Shown piece after piece: positions 51,791-60,709 of a DNA stretch of 64,000 bases; position 1 is the stretch's first letter, and the number at the start of each line of letters is the position of its first letter. Under the pieces are notes generated by a model. The model did no database searches, was not told the origin of the DNA, and was given only the letters and a program-made list of their open reading frames with translations. This DNA comes from Microlunatus speluncae (GTDB lineage: Bacteria > Actinomycetota > Actinomycetes > Propionibacteriales > Propionibacteriaceae). Location: the NCBI RefSeq assembly GCF_009299835.1, contig NZ_VKCZ01000021.1, positions 62,001-126,000 of the forward strand. The letters are read 5' to 3'. Both the position numbers and the translations under genes were made by a program.

Positions 51791-52738
51791 TCAGAGCCGC
51801 CAGTCCAGGGTGCTGCCGCCCTGTCGGGCCGATTCGCCGGCCAGCACGGCGATCCGGGTGGTCCACAGCTCCTCGGCGGTCGTGGTCGGGCGCGGACGCC
51901 GGACCAGATCGGTGAGCACCCAGGGCGACGGATCATCGGGCAGACCGGTCGGGATCAGCGGGGAGGTCCGATCGCGGAGGACCGAGCGGAAGTTGCCGGT
52001 GTCGACCTCCCAGGTCGCGGTCCCGCGATCGCCGGTCACCTGGATCAGGAACGGCGTCAGGTCCAGGCCGCGGCTCCGCACCACCTCGTAGCGGGCCGGT
52101 CCGGCCGTGGCCCGGCCGTCCACCCGCATGATCACCTGCTCGTCCACGTCCTCCGTCTGCCGCAGCCCGCTCGCCTCGTCCGGGCTGGTCACCGAGCCGG
52201 CGGTCACGCCGGTGAACCAGCGGAACAGGTCCAGCGCCTCCAGGGTGGCGGCGGCCAGCTCCCGCTCGGACACCGACTCCCCCGCGTCGAGGATGACCTG
52301 CCGGACCCGGCCGAGCCGACCCTGGTCGATCATCTCCCGGGCCAGTCGCACCGCCGCCTGGTTGCGGTAGGTGTGCGCCACCGCAAGCCGCCGGCCGGAG
52401 TCGGCGGCCGCGTCGACCAGCGAGTCCAGGCCGGCCGCCGAGACGGTCACCGGCGGCGCGACGATCACGTCGACCCCGGCCGCGAGCGCGTCGATGATCA
52501 CTCGGGTGGTGTCGCCGGCCGGCGCCGCGACCGCCACCATCGTCGGCTCGGCCGTTGCCAGCAGCTCCCGGTGATCGGCGAACGCCGGGATCGTATGCAG
52601 CACGGAGAAGTCGGCGCGCGCCCGCTCATCGGGCTCGCTGAAACCGACCGCCCGTACCCCGGCCCGGCGGCGCTCCACCGGGTGCACGAACAGCCGGTGC
52701 CGGTCGTCGGCCACGCCGACCAGCGCGAAGTTGATCAC
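51791..52738 (-). CDS. Gfo/Idh/MocA-like dehydrogenase, divergent
   Basis: 315 residues. The Rossmann start is INFALVGVADDRHRL and the substrate side begins near VAHTYRNQAAVRLAREMIDQG. The usual EKP motif is replaced by VAPPVTVS, so the conserved catalytic Lys seems absent and activity may be altered. The GTG start overlaps the response-regulator stop (GTGA, 52735-52738), tying it to the two-component genes. Confidence 0.75.
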   Translation of the reverse strand: MINFALVGVADDRHRLFVHPVERRRAGVRAVGFSEPDERARADFSVLHTIPAFADHRELLATAEPTMVAVAAPAGDTTRVIIDALAAGVDVIVAPPVTVSAAGLDSLVDAAADSGRRLAVAHTYRNQAAVRLAREMIDQGRLGRVRQVILDAGESVSERELAAATLEALDLFRWFTGVTAGSVTSPDEASGLRQTEDVDEQVIMRVDGRATAGPARYEVVRSRGLDLTPFLIQVTGDRGTATWEVDTGNFRSVLRDRTSPLIPTGLPDDPSPWVLTDLVRRPRPTTTAEELWTTRIAVLAGESARQGGSTLDWRL

Positions 52739-53406
52739 CGTTGCCCGCCGCGCAGGTAGGCCAGCACGGCCAGCACTCGGCGGTTGCCGTCCGCCTCCGG
52801 CGGCAGGTCGAGCTTCCCGAACAGGCTGCCGATGTGCTTCCCGATCGCCGCCTCGGTCACCACCAGATTGTCCGCGATGGTGGAGTTCGATTGGCCCTGG
52901 GCCATCAGGTCGAGCACCTCGAGCTCGCGCGGGGTGAGCCGCCGCAGCGGGTCCTTACGACTGCCGAGCAACGCCCGGACCACCTCCGGATCGACCACCG
53001 TGCCACCGGCGGCGACCTCGGCGATCGACTCGGCGAACTGGGTCACCTCCGCCACCCTGTCCTTGAGCAGGTAGCCCACTCCGGCGCCGGAGGACTCCAA
53101 CAGCTCGTCGGCGTAGGCCTGCTGGACATACTGGCTGAGCACGATCACCGCGAGGTCGGGCCGGTCGCGGCGCAGCTGGACCGCGGCCCGCAGCCCCTCG
53201 TCGGTGAAGTCCGGCGGCATCCGGACGTCGGTGATCACCAGATCGGGTTCATGATCACGAACGGCGTCGATCAACGCGGTGGCGTCGCCGACCGAGCCGA
53301 CCACCCGGTGCCCGAACCGGGCGACCAGACTCTCCAGACCGGAGCGCAGCAGGACCGAGTCCTCGGCGATCACGATCGCGAGCGAACCTACGTCAGTGGC
53401 TGGCAT
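52735..53406 (-). CDS. NarL/LuxR-family response regulator
   Basis: 223 residues. Receiver domain with phospho-acceptor Asp in DLVITDVRMPP and acidic pair in IVIAEDSV, then a C-terminal LuxR-type helix-turn-helix (LTPRELEVLDLMAQGQSNSTIADNL). Overlaps the histidine kinase gene by 19 bp and the next dehydrogenase gene by 4 bp, so all are co-translated. It is phosphorylated by the neighbouring kinase and binds DNA as a dimer. Confidence 0.95.
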   Translation of the reverse strand: MPATDVGSLAIVIAEDSVLLRSGLESLVARFGHRVVGSVGDATALIDAVRDHEPDLVITDVRMPPDFTDEGLRAAVQLRRDRPDLAVIVLSQYVQQAYADELLESSGAGVGYLLKDRVAEVTQFAESIAEVAAGGTVVDPEVVRALLGSRKDPLRRLTPRELEVLDLMAQGQSNSTIADNLVVTEAAIGKHIGSLFGKLDLPPEADGNRRVLAVLAYLRGGQR

Positions 53407-54674
53407 GGCACCTCGAACCGTACAACGGTGGGACCTCCGATGGGACTCGACACATACATCCTGCCGTCGACGACGGCCAGCCGGTCGGCGAGGCCGAGCA
53501 TGCCGGTCCCCGCCTGGAGTTCGGCGCCGCCGACTCCTTCGTCGGTGACCTCGGCGATCAACCGATCACCCCGCCGTTCGAGCAAGACCATGGCCCGGTC
53601 GGCACCGGAATGCTTGGCGACGTTGGTCAGCGCCTCGGCGACGGCGAAGAAGATCGCGATCTCCACCGGTTCGGGATACCGGGCGTCGACCTCGAGCCGC
53701 GTGTCGACGTCCAGCGATGATCGGGAAGCCAGGTCGGCCAGGGCGACGGCGAGACCACGCTCGACCAACAACTGCGGATAGACGCCGCGGACCAGCTCAC
53801 GCAGCTCGACCAGGGCGTGCCGGGCCTGCTCCTGCGCCTTGGCCAGTCGGGTTGCGGCCTCGGAGCCCTCGGGCAGATCCATCCGGGCCAGCCCCAGCTC
53901 GACGCTGAGGGCGACCAGCCGCTGCTGGGTGCCGTCGTGCAGATCCCGCTCGATCCGCCGCCGCTCGGACTCGAACGCGTCGACCAGCCGGGCCCGCGAC
54001 GTGGTCACCTCGGTCAGCCGGCGGCCCAACTCGGTCTCCTTCGGCGCCAGCACGGCCCGGGTGATCGCTGCCCGGGCACCGGCCCAGGCCGTCAACAGGT
54101 AGGCGAAGAACGGCACCAGGACGATCCCGACCAGCCCCGCCACCAGCGACTCCAGGACCTCGACCCCGCCGAACAGATCGATCGCGGACAACACGGCGAA
54201 GGCGAACGGGGCGATCGAGACCGCCAGCACCACGCCGTCGAGCAGGCACAGGATCGTGCAGACCACCGCGTAGCCGATCTCCTGCCAGGTCAGCGGATCC
54301 CGCAACCGCGCCTGCGCCCAGACCCTGAGATCCCCCGACTCGGTCCTGCGGCGCGGCCGATCGATCGGGTCCGGGTCGATCAGCCGGATCCGCCGTCGCT
54401 CCACCCGCGCCAGGCCCAGCCCACAGAGCACGAAGATGCAGAGCAGCACGATCACGCCGATCAGTGCCAGCACCGACTGCACACTCAGCCGGGTCACGAT
54501 GATCACCCGGACCAGGTAGGTCGTGCCGATCACGATCAACGAGAAGCACGCGCCGATCACCGCGCCGACCCCGACCCCGGAGAGCAGGTACGCCATCGAC
54601 AGCCAGGGCCAGCGCGACAGCAGGAACCGTCGCGGCGGCTGGACCATGGCCTGCCAGGGCGTGCTTGCGGACAC
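53388..54674 (-). CDS. Sensor histidine kinase (HisKA_3 type)
   Basis: 428 residues. The N-terminal half has four or more hydrophobic segments with little extracellular loop, so sensing is probably within the membrane. The HisKA_3 dimerisation motif is ERRRIERDLHDGTQQRLVALS, with the phospho-His in DLHD; the ATP-binding domain has ALTNVAKHS (N box), DEGVGG (G1) and GTGMLGLADR. Partner of the response regulator downstream. The GTG start at 54674 is uncertain. Confidence 0.92.
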   Translation of the reverse strand: MSASTPWQAMVQPPRRFLLSRWPWLSMAYLLSGVGVGAVIGACFSLIVIGTTYLVRVIIVTRLSVQSVLALIGVIVLLCIFVLCGLGLARVERRRIRLIDPDPIDRPRRRTESGDLRVWAQARLRDPLTWQEIGYAVVCTILCLLDGVVLAVSIAPFAFAVLSAIDLFGGVEVLESLVAGLVGIVLVPFFAYLLTAWAGARAAITRAVLAPKETELGRRLTEVTTSRARLVDAFESERRRIERDLHDGTQQRLVALSVELGLARMDLPEGSEAATRLAKAQEQARHALVELRELVRGVYPQLLVERGLAVALADLASRSSLDVDTRLEVDARYPEPVEIAIFFAVAEALTNVAKHSGADRAMVLLERRGDRLIAEVTDEGVGGAELQAGTGMLGLADRLAVVDGRMYVSSPIGGPTVVRFEVPCQPLT

Positions 54675-54743
54675 GCAGCGACCCTACTCAGTGGCTCCGC
54701 CCGACACAGTAGGTCCAGCCCCACTCCCCCCACTACCGCTGAC

Positions 54744-54792
54744 CCGTCACATCCGCGGGCACTTTTGCGGCGTGTTGCAGCAGATGTGACGG
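54744..54792. repeat. Inverted repeat between divergent genes
   Basis: CCGTCACATC (54744-54753) and GATGTGACGG (54783-54792) form a perfect 10-bp inverted repeat separated by 29 nt in the divergent region of the kinase and CPBP genes. It may be a two-site operator or a hairpin; no assignment is possible. Confidence 0.5.
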
Positions 54793-54807
54793 CTCGACGG
54801 GTGCTGT

Positions 54808-54833
54808 ACGTTCGTACCGTACGGTCGTATAGG
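54808..54833 (+). promoter_or_regulatory. TetR-like operator and -10 of the CPBP-TetR operon
   Basis: A 21-bp imperfect palindrome at 54808-54828, halves ACGTTCGTAC and GTACGGTCGT around one central base (8 of 10 pairs), overlaps TATAGG (54828-54833), a good -10. The ATG follows 8 nt later, so the transcript is leaderless or has a very short leader (AGGA is also 7 nt before the ATG). The TetR gene in the operon is the likely repressor. Confidence 0.55.
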
Positions 54834-54841
54834 ATGAACTC

Positions 54842-55720
54842 ATGACCGGTCGCCCTTCCTGGAAGCTCACCCTCGGCCGCGCCCTCGGCGCCATGATCAT
54901 CTTCACCGTCGCCCTCGGCGCGGCCAGTGGGATCGGCCTCGGGGTCGCCAACCTGATGGGATGGCCGCGCACCGTCGCCAGCCTGATCCAGGCGGCACTG
55001 TGCACCGTGATCGCGCTGGCCGGCATCGGCTGGCTCGCTCGGATCACTCGCTCGGCCGCGGAATGGTACGGGTTCCGGCGGACCGGCATCGGGCGCGACC
55101 TGCTGCTCGGCTTCGGTGTGGTCGCGGCGGCGGCGGTCGTCGTGATAGGGCCGACCGCCGCGTTGGGCGGGCTACGGTTCGACGGCGTTGATCCCGGACC
55201 GCTGTTGCTCTGGCTCGGCACCACGGTGATCGTGGCCACCGGGCTGGAGGCGTTTCCCGAGGAGCTGGCGTTCCGCGGGATGGCGTACAGCTCACTCCTC
55301 GGGCGGCTCCGCCCGTTCCTGGCCGCGGCCGTGGCGACCGTGATCTTCGTCCTCGCACCCGGCCTGGCCACGTTCTGGACCGCGCTGATCATGCGGCTGC
55401 TGCGGGCCGGCGAACCACCGTGGTATTCGCTCGCGCCGGAAGGTCAGGACCCGATCACCTATCTGATGCTGCTGACCTTGTGGAGCATCTGCCTGATCCA
55501 GGCCCGCCAGGTCACCGGCAGGATCTGGGTCGGGGTGGCGGCACATCTGACGTTGTTGATCATCAACCGGACGCTGCTCGGCTCGGCCACCGGCTCCGGC
55601 GTGTCGCTGGCCCAGCCGGACCTGATGTTGATCATCCCCGGGTACGTGATCCTGGCGACGATCGGCTTCGCCGTGGTGCGGGGCCGACGGTTGAGCCGGA
55701 CTCCGGAGCCCGCGCGATGA
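54842..55720 (+). CDS. CPBP-family intramembrane protein (CAAX-protease-like)
   Basis: 292 residues with about eight membrane helices. The first CPBP catalytic motif is present (FPEELAFRGMAYSSL, EExxxR). The later motif HLTLLIINR supplies a His and an Asn, but the intervening FxxxH-type motif reads FVLAPGL and lacks the His, so peptidase activity is doubtful. Relatives include CAAX-protease-like proteins and bacteriocin self-immunity proteins. Overlaps the TetR gene by 4 bp. Confidence 0.8.
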   Translation: MTGRPSWKLTLGRALGAMIIFTVALGAASGIGLGVANLMGWPRTVASLIQAALCTVIALAGIGWLARITRSAAEWYGFRRTGIGRDLLLGFGVVAAAAVVVIGPTAALGGLRFDGVDPGPLLLWLGTTVIVATGLEAFPEELAFRGMAYSSLLGRLRPFLAAAVATVIFVLAPGLATFWTALIMRLLRAGEPPWYSLAPEGQDPITYLMLLTLWSICLIQARQVTGRIWVGVAAHLTLLIINRTLLGSATGSGVSLAQPDLMLIIPGYVILATIGFAVVRGRRLSRTPEPAR

Positions 55721-56286
55721 CCGACCAGCCGCCGCGCGGCGGCCACCTGCTGGACGCCGCGGTCCGGCTGATCGCCGGCGCGGGCCTGGCCGGCCTGTCG
55801 ATCCGGGCGGTGGCGACCGAGGCCGGCGTGTCCCTGGCCCAGGTGCAGTACTACTTCCGGAGCAAGGACGAGCTGGTCACGGCCGCATTCGAGCACGCGA
55901 GTGATCAGTTCCTGGCCCGGCTGGCCGTGGTGCTCGACCGTCCGCGTTCGCTGCGCCGGCTACGGTCCGCGATCGATCTGTGGCTGCCACTGGACGAGGA
56001 TCGGGAGCAGTGGGTCAAGGTCTGGCTGGCATTCGTCGGCGCCGCGGCAACCCGCCCCGAGCTGGCCGAGGCCGCCCGGCAGACCGATCAGCAGGTGACC
56101 GCCTGGCTGACCGAGGAACTCGCCGCCCTGCGGGTCGCCGACCCGGCCACCGAGGCCGCCCGCCTGCTGGCCCTGATCGACGGCACCGCCCTCCGCTCCC
56201 TCACCCTCCCCCTCCTCACCCGCCCCACCTACACCCGAACCACCCTCACCCCCTACCTCACCACCCTCGCAAACGCGGCAGTTTGA
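55717..56286 (+). CDS. TetR-family transcriptional regulator
   Basis: 189 residues: N-terminal TetR helix-turn-helix LLDAAVRLIAGAGLAGLSIR ... VSLAQVQYYFRSKDELVTAAF and a helical ligand domain with a C-terminal region like BetI/AcrR repressors. Start ATG 55717 overlaps the CPBP stop. It probably represses its own operon through the site at 54808-54828. Its stop codon is inside the 70-bp palindrome that follows. Confidence 0.93.
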   Translation: MTDQPPRGGHLLDAAVRLIAGAGLAGLSIRAVATEAGVSLAQVQYYFRSKDELVTAAFEHASDQFLARLAVVLDRPRSLRRLRSAIDLWLPLDEDREQWVKVWLAFVGAAATRPELAEAARQTDQQVTAWLTEELAALRVADPATEAARLLALIDGTALRSLTLPLLTRPTYTRTTLTPYLTTLANAAV

Positions 56287-56338
56287 GCGATCCGCGGCAG
56301 TTGCAACTGCCGCGGATCGCTGCAACTGCCGCGTTTGC
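56269..56338. repeat. 70-bp near-perfect palindrome overlapping the TetR stop codon
   Basis: Arms 56269-56303 and 56304-56338 are reverse complements at 33 of 35 positions, with no loop. Each arm contains two copies of CGCGGCAGTT. The TGA of the TetR gene lies in the left arm, and the convergent permease gene ends 32 bp further on. It may act as a bidirectional terminator, but there is no T-tract, and its length is far beyond normal terminators. Confidence 0.93.
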
Positions 56339-56369
56339 GCTCGGAGAGTTTGTGGGGTGGGAGTACGGG

Positions 56370-57200
56370 TTACTTGATGGAGCCCATCACCAGGCCGCGG
56401 CGGATGTAGCCCTGGAGGATGACGTACAGGATGATCGGCGCCAGCGAGGAGAGCAGCAGGGCGGCCACGGACAGCGGATAGTCGCTGCCGGCCAGGCGCT
56501 GGCCGAGGGTGGCGATGCTGCCGGTGATCGTCTGCTTCTCGCCGCTCTGCAGGAAGACCAGCGGCACCAGCAGGTCGTTCCACCAGCCGGTGAGGTTGAA
56601 GACCGACGCGGTGACGATGCCGGGAACCGCCAGCGGTACGACGATGCGGCGCATCAGCTGGGGGTAGCGGGCGCCGTCCAGCTTGGCCGATTCGATCAGC
56701 TCGTCCGGCAGCGCGCGCATGATCGCGGTGATCAGGAAGATGCTGCCGGGCAACGACCGGGCCACCCACATGCCGATCACCGAGATCGGCGAGTCGGACA
56801 GCTCGAGGCCGACGAAGAACAGGTAGTTGGGCACCAGGATCGCGATCATCGGGATGCCCATGCTGCCCACGACGAGGGCGTACACCACCTGCTGACCACG
56901 GAACCTCAACTTGGCCAGTGCATAGCTCGCCGGGACGGCCAGCGCCAGGGTGATCACCAACGCCGCCGCCGCATAGACCACGGTGTTGCCGAGGATCCGG
57001 ACCACGTCGAACCGGTTGTTCAGCGCGGTGAAGTTCTCCACGTTGGCCCAGTTCCGGGGCAGTGCGATCGGGTCGTCGAGAAACTCCGTCGATCCCTTGA
57101 CCGAGGTGATGATCATGAAGAACAGCGGATAGACCGCGGTCACGGCCAGCAGGCTGAGCACCAGGGTCGCGGCCGCCCGGCCGATTCGGTCGGCACGCAT
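56370..57200 (-). CDS. Carbohydrate-type ABC permease, MalG type
   Basis: 276 residues with six membrane helices and EAA loop IESAKLDGARYPQLMRRIVVP. Ends the leftward GNAT-oxidase-importer operon. The ATG at 57200 overlaps the upstream stop by one base (TGATG). Pairs with the MalF-type permease. Confidence 0.92.
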   Translation of the reverse strand: MRADRIGRAAATLVLSLLAVTAVYPLFFMIITSVKGSTEFLDDPIALPRNWANVENFTALNNRFDVVRILGNTVVYAAAALVITLALAVPASYALAKLRFRGQQVVYALVVGSMGIPMIAILVPNYLFFVGLELSDSPISVIGMWVARSLPGSIFLITAIMRALPDELIESAKLDGARYPQLMRRIVVPLAVPGIVTASVFNLTGWWNDLLVPLVFLQSGEKQTITGSIATLGQRLAGSDYPLSVAALLLSSLAPIILYVILQGYIRRGLVMGSIK

Positions 57201-58123
57201 CAGTTCATCCGCTCGAGCATCCGGACCTGCAGCCAGGAGCAACTGAAAGCGATCACCAGCAGCATCACCGCCAGCGCCGACGCCGCTCCCAGCTCCCCCT
57301 CCTGGAAGGCGGTCAGATAGATCATGTAGTCCAGCGGCGTGGTCGACCGTCCCGGTCCGCCGCCGGTGGAGACCAGCACCAGGCCGATCAGATCGACCAG
57401 GACGTAGATCACGTTGGTCAGCAGGAAGTACGCGATCGTCGGCCGGAGCAACGGCAGCACGATGGAGAACAACCGCCGCCACCAGCCGGCACCGTCGACC
57501 TTGGCCTGTTCGATCAGCTCGGCGTTGATCGTCGACAGCCCGGCCATGAAGATCAACACGCCCTGGCCGAGGGTCTGCCAGTAGAACGCGGCCAGCAGCA
57601 CTGCGAAGGCGGTATGGGTCTGGCCCAGCCAGTCCTGGGCCAGGCCGCCCAGCCCGATCCCGGTCAGGAAGCCGTTGACCGCGCCGGTCGGGCTGAACAG
57701 GATCCGCATCAGCAACCCGACCACGGCGGCCGACAGCACGGTCGGCAGGTAGTAGACCGAGCGGAAGATCCGCCAGCCCGGGACCTGATCATGGATCGCC
57801 ACCGACACCGCGACACAGATCAACAGCAGCGGCGGGATCGCGGCCAGGAAGACCAGGTTGGTCCGGATCAGCTCGAAGAACTGCCCACCGAACAGGGGAT
57901 CGGTGTAGTTGGTCAGCCCGACCCAATCGGCCCCGGCACCGTTCCAGTCGGTGAAGCTGTAGCGGATCGTCGAGCTGACCGGATACCAGAGCAGCACCGC
58001 CATCACGATGATCGCGGGGGCCAGCGTCAGCCAGGCCAGCGCACCGTCCCGGGCCCGGCCCCGGCCCCTCGGCGCCCGCTGCTTCGCGGCGCCGGGCGCG
58101 CGCTGCGCCGTGATCACGCTCAC
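57200..58123 (-). CDS. Carbohydrate-type ABC permease, MalF type
   Basis: 307 residues; first helix at LAWLTLAPAIIVMAVLLWYP, EAA loop IEQAKVDGAGWWRRLFSIVLP. GTG start at 58123 overlaps the binding-protein stop by 4 bp (GTGA). A basic N-terminal tail precedes helix 1. Part of the importer with no ATPase gene in the operon. Confidence 0.9.
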   Translation of the reverse strand: MSVITAQRAPGAAKQRAPRGRGRARDGALAWLTLAPAIIVMAVLLWYPVSSTIRYSFTDWNGAGADWVGLTNYTDPLFGGQFFELIRTNLVFLAAIPPLLLICVAVSVAIHDQVPGWRIFRSVYYLPTVLSAAVVGLLMRILFSPTGAVNGFLTGIGLGGLAQDWLGQTHTAFAVLLAAFYWQTLGQGVLIFMAGLSTINAELIEQAKVDGAGWWRRLFSIVLPLLRPTIAYFLLTNVIYVLVDLIGLVLVSTGGGPGRSTTPLDYMIYLTAFQEGELGAASALAVMLLVIAFSCSWLQVRMLERMN

Positions 58124-59439
58124 TGCAGCGAGTCGCGCTTGGCGTCCAGCTTGGCCAGGAACTCCTCCGCGCCGATGTCGCCGTTCCAGGCCAGCTGGGC
58201 TTGGGCGCCGAGCTCGCTGACCAGATCGGCCGGGAAGGTGTTGTCCGGCCAGAACGTGTTGCTGGCCTCGACTCCCCACGCCTGCAGCTGATTGACCAGC
58301 GGGTCGGGATAGAGATCCGACAGGTCGGTCCGGCCGACCAGCGGGCCGGGGTCGCCGGACTCGGCGAACGTCCGCTGCTCCTCGGCACTGAGCAGGTGCT
58401 TGATCAACTCGACCGATTGCTCCTTGCGCTTGGAGTTCTTGGACACGATGAACGCGTTGCCGCAGCCACCGACGGTGCCGCCCTGGATCGCGGTCGCGCT
58501 GATCGTCGGCAGCTTCCCGGCACCCGACTTGTCGCCCAGCTTCTTGCGCAACTGCCGGACCCCGCCGGCGCCGCCGACGCTCATCGCCGCCTTGCCGTTG
58601 AACAACTGCTGGGACGCCTGGGTGTCCTCGATGGTCGGCGCGCCGGGCACGGTGTAGTCGCGCAGCCGCAGCCATTTCGTCGTGGCGTCGACGATGGCCG
58701 GGTCGGTGAACTTCTTGGCCCCGGAGCTGAGCTCGCCGATCCCGGGCGGACCGCCGGCCGCCTGGGCCAACCAGGTGTCGTAGGTGAAGTAGAGGTAGTT
58801 GAGCTTGCCCAGGGTGAGCGGGGTGACGCCGGAGGTCTTGATCTTGTCCAGCTCGCCGATCCAGGTGTCGAACTCGTTCGGCCAGCCGGCCGGGTCGACC
58901 CCGGCCCGGTCCAGCTGCTCGGCGTTGAAGAGCAGCGCCATCGCCCCGTCGGTGCCGTTCGGCACGCCGAGGATCTTGTCGCCCTGGGTGGGATCGAAGC
59001 CCTCGGTGACGGCCGGCCAGCCGGACAGCGCCGCGAACTCGGTGTCGTCGAAGTACTGCCGCATCGGCTCCAGGAAGTCGCCGACGCTGAGCATGTAACT
59101 GCCCGACCAGACGCTGGCGACGTCCGGTCCCTTGCCACCGATGCTGGCCGTCCTGATCTTGGTGAACATGGTCGCGTCGCCGGGCAGCTCCTCGACCTTG
59201 ACCTCGACCCCGGTCTTCGCGGTGAACCGGCCGATCGCCTGGTTGATCCAGAAGTCCGCCGGCTTCTTCGACTTGTCGTTGGAATCCGTGGTCGGGAAGC
59301 CGCTCCAGAAAGTGATCGGCTCCTTGCTCGAGGCCGACGTGGAGTTGCCGTTGCCGGGGGTGCACGCCGTCACCGCCGGTACGACAGCGGCAGCGCCGGC
59401 CAGGCTGAGGAAGCCGCGGCGGGAGAGGGAGTTGATCAT
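58120..59439 (-). CDS. ABC solute-binding lipoprotein
   Basis: 439 residues. Signal with SRRGFLSLAGAAAVVPAVTAC: twin-Arg-like start and a lipobox Cys near residue 26. CUT1-type binding fold with GPDVASVWSGSYM and a mobile C-terminal lobe. GAGGAG is 6 nt before the ATG. The gene follows the FAD oxidase by 16 bp, suggesting that the ligand is an amine- or amino-acid-linked sugar that the oxidase then attacks; this is an inference from gene order. Confidence 0.9.
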   Translation of the reverse strand: MINSLSRRGFLSLAGAAAVVPAVTACTPGNGNSTSASSKEPITFWSGFPTTDSNDKSKKPADFWINQAIGRFTAKTGVEVKVEELPGDATMFTKIRTASIGGKGPDVASVWSGSYMLSVGDFLEPMRQYFDDTEFAALSGWPAVTEGFDPTQGDKILGVPNGTDGAMALLFNAEQLDRAGVDPAGWPNEFDTWIGELDKIKTSGVTPLTLGKLNYLYFTYDTWLAQAAGGPPGIGELSSGAKKFTDPAIVDATTKWLRLRDYTVPGAPTIEDTQASQQLFNGKAAMSVGGAGGVRQLRKKLGDKSGAGKLPTISATAIQGGTVGGCGNAFIVSKNSKRKEQSVELIKHLLSAEEQRTFAESGDPGPLVGRTDLSDLYPDPLVNQLQAWGVEASNTFWPDNTFPADLVSELGAQAQLAWNGDIGAEEFLAKLDAKRDSLQ

Positions 59440-59455
59440 CGTTGACTCCTCGGGT

Positions 59456-60709
59456 TCAGGGCGTGGCCACCAGGTCGGCGGCCGGGGTGGGATGGGTGGG
59501 GTCGAGCCGCAGCGCGCGGCCGGCGGCGAAGCGATCCGGGCTGAGCCAGCTCGTCTCCAGCTCCGCCGGTGCGCCGGGCACACCGGTCAGGTCGATCGTC
59601 GTCGTGCCGTGCAGCACCCGGGCGGCGACCGCCTTGGCCAGCCCGGCGTGCAGGGTGATGCCGTGGCCGTTGCAGCCGAGGACGTGGATCAGGTTGCCCA
59701 GCGCCCCGCTGCTGCCGACCATCGGGTAGCCGTCCGGCGTCATCCCGTAGACACAGTTCCAGCCCGGCAGGAACCGGCTCCGCGGCAGCCGCCAGCCGCT
59801 CTTGATCATGGCGCCGACCCGCTCCGGGAAGCCGGCGTCGTTGTTCAGGTCGCAGTGATCGGGATCGACGGTGAACTCCGGCTCCGGCGTGTGCCGATGC
59901 TGGCCGAACAGCAGCAGATCCCCTTCCTCGCCGCGACACCAGCCGCCCTGGCCGTCGACCTCGCCCGGCCAGCCGAGCAGCGGCACCCGGGACGCGCCGT
60001 CCTCGAAGCCGGTGGCCACGGCGACCTGGATCCGCTGCGGGATCAGGTCGAGGTCGAGCCCGCCGAGCCGGCCGATCTTGCCGCCCCACGGGCCGCCGGC
60101 GTTGATCACCGTGCCCACCTCGACCGGGCCGCGCCGGGTGATCAACCGGGTGATCCGCGGCCCTTCGCGGTCCATCGCCAGCACCGGGGTGCCGGGCAGC
60201 ACGGTCAGCCGGCCGGTCCGGGCCCCTTCGTCGGCGTACAACTGGACCAGCTGGTACGGGTTGATGAAGCCCTGGTTGGGAAAGAAGTCACCGCCGGCGA
60301 CGTCGTCGGGCAGCCAGCCGAACCGCGATCGCAGCTCGGTGCCGGTCAGCCGGACCCGGTGGTAGATGCTCTCCGGGCCGGTGCCGTAGGCCGTCTCGTA
60401 CGCCGACGGGCCGGGCTCGGACCGCCCGGAACGCCAGTAGGACAGCGATCCGTAGCGGTGGAACGGAAAGCCGTGCTCCCGTTCCAGGGTGCGGATCCGA
60501 TCATGGCCGACCAGGCTCAGCACCGCGTACAGCTCACCGAGGTCGTGCAGGCAGACGACGCCGGCCGAGCCGCCGGTGGTGCCGCTGGCCAGCGCCCGGC
60601 GCTCGAAGACGACCACCTCGGCGCCGCCCCGGGCCAGCTCGTAGCCGCAGGCCAGACCGAGGATGCCGCCGCCGATCACGGCGACGTCGACCCGCTCCGG
60701 CGCGCTCAT
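59456..60709 (-). CDS. FAD-dependent amine/amino acid oxidase (DAO family)
   Basis: 417 residues. FAD-binding N-terminus VDVAVIGGGILGLACGYELARGGAEVVVFE and the C-terminal GNLIHVLGCNGHGITLHAGLAK stretch are typical of glycine oxidase/sarcosine oxidase/D-amino acid oxidase enzymes. It oxidises a C-N bond of an amino compound. Overlaps the acetyltransferase gene by 4 bp and precedes the importer genes; the combination of a sugar-type importer with an amine oxidase may indicate fructosyl-amines or amino sugars. Confidence 0.88.
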   Translation of the reverse strand: MSAPERVDVAVIGGGILGLACGYELARGGAEVVVFERRALASGTTGGSAGVVCLHDLGELYAVLSLVGHDRIRTLEREHGFPFHRYGSLSYWRSGRSEPGPSAYETAYGTGPESIYHRVRLTGTELRSRFGWLPDDVAGGDFFPNQGFINPYQLVQLYADEGARTGRLTVLPGTPVLAMDREGPRITRLITRRGPVEVGTVINAGGPWGGKIGRLGGLDLDLIPQRIQVAVATGFEDGASRVPLLGWPGEVDGQGGWCRGEEGDLLLFGQHRHTPEPEFTVDPDHCDLNNDAGFPERVGAMIKSGWRLPRSRFLPGWNCVYGMTPDGYPMVGSSGALGNLIHVLGCNGHGITLHAGLAKAVAARVLHGTTTIDLTGVPGAPAELETSWLSPDRFAAGRALRLDPTHPTPAADLVATP

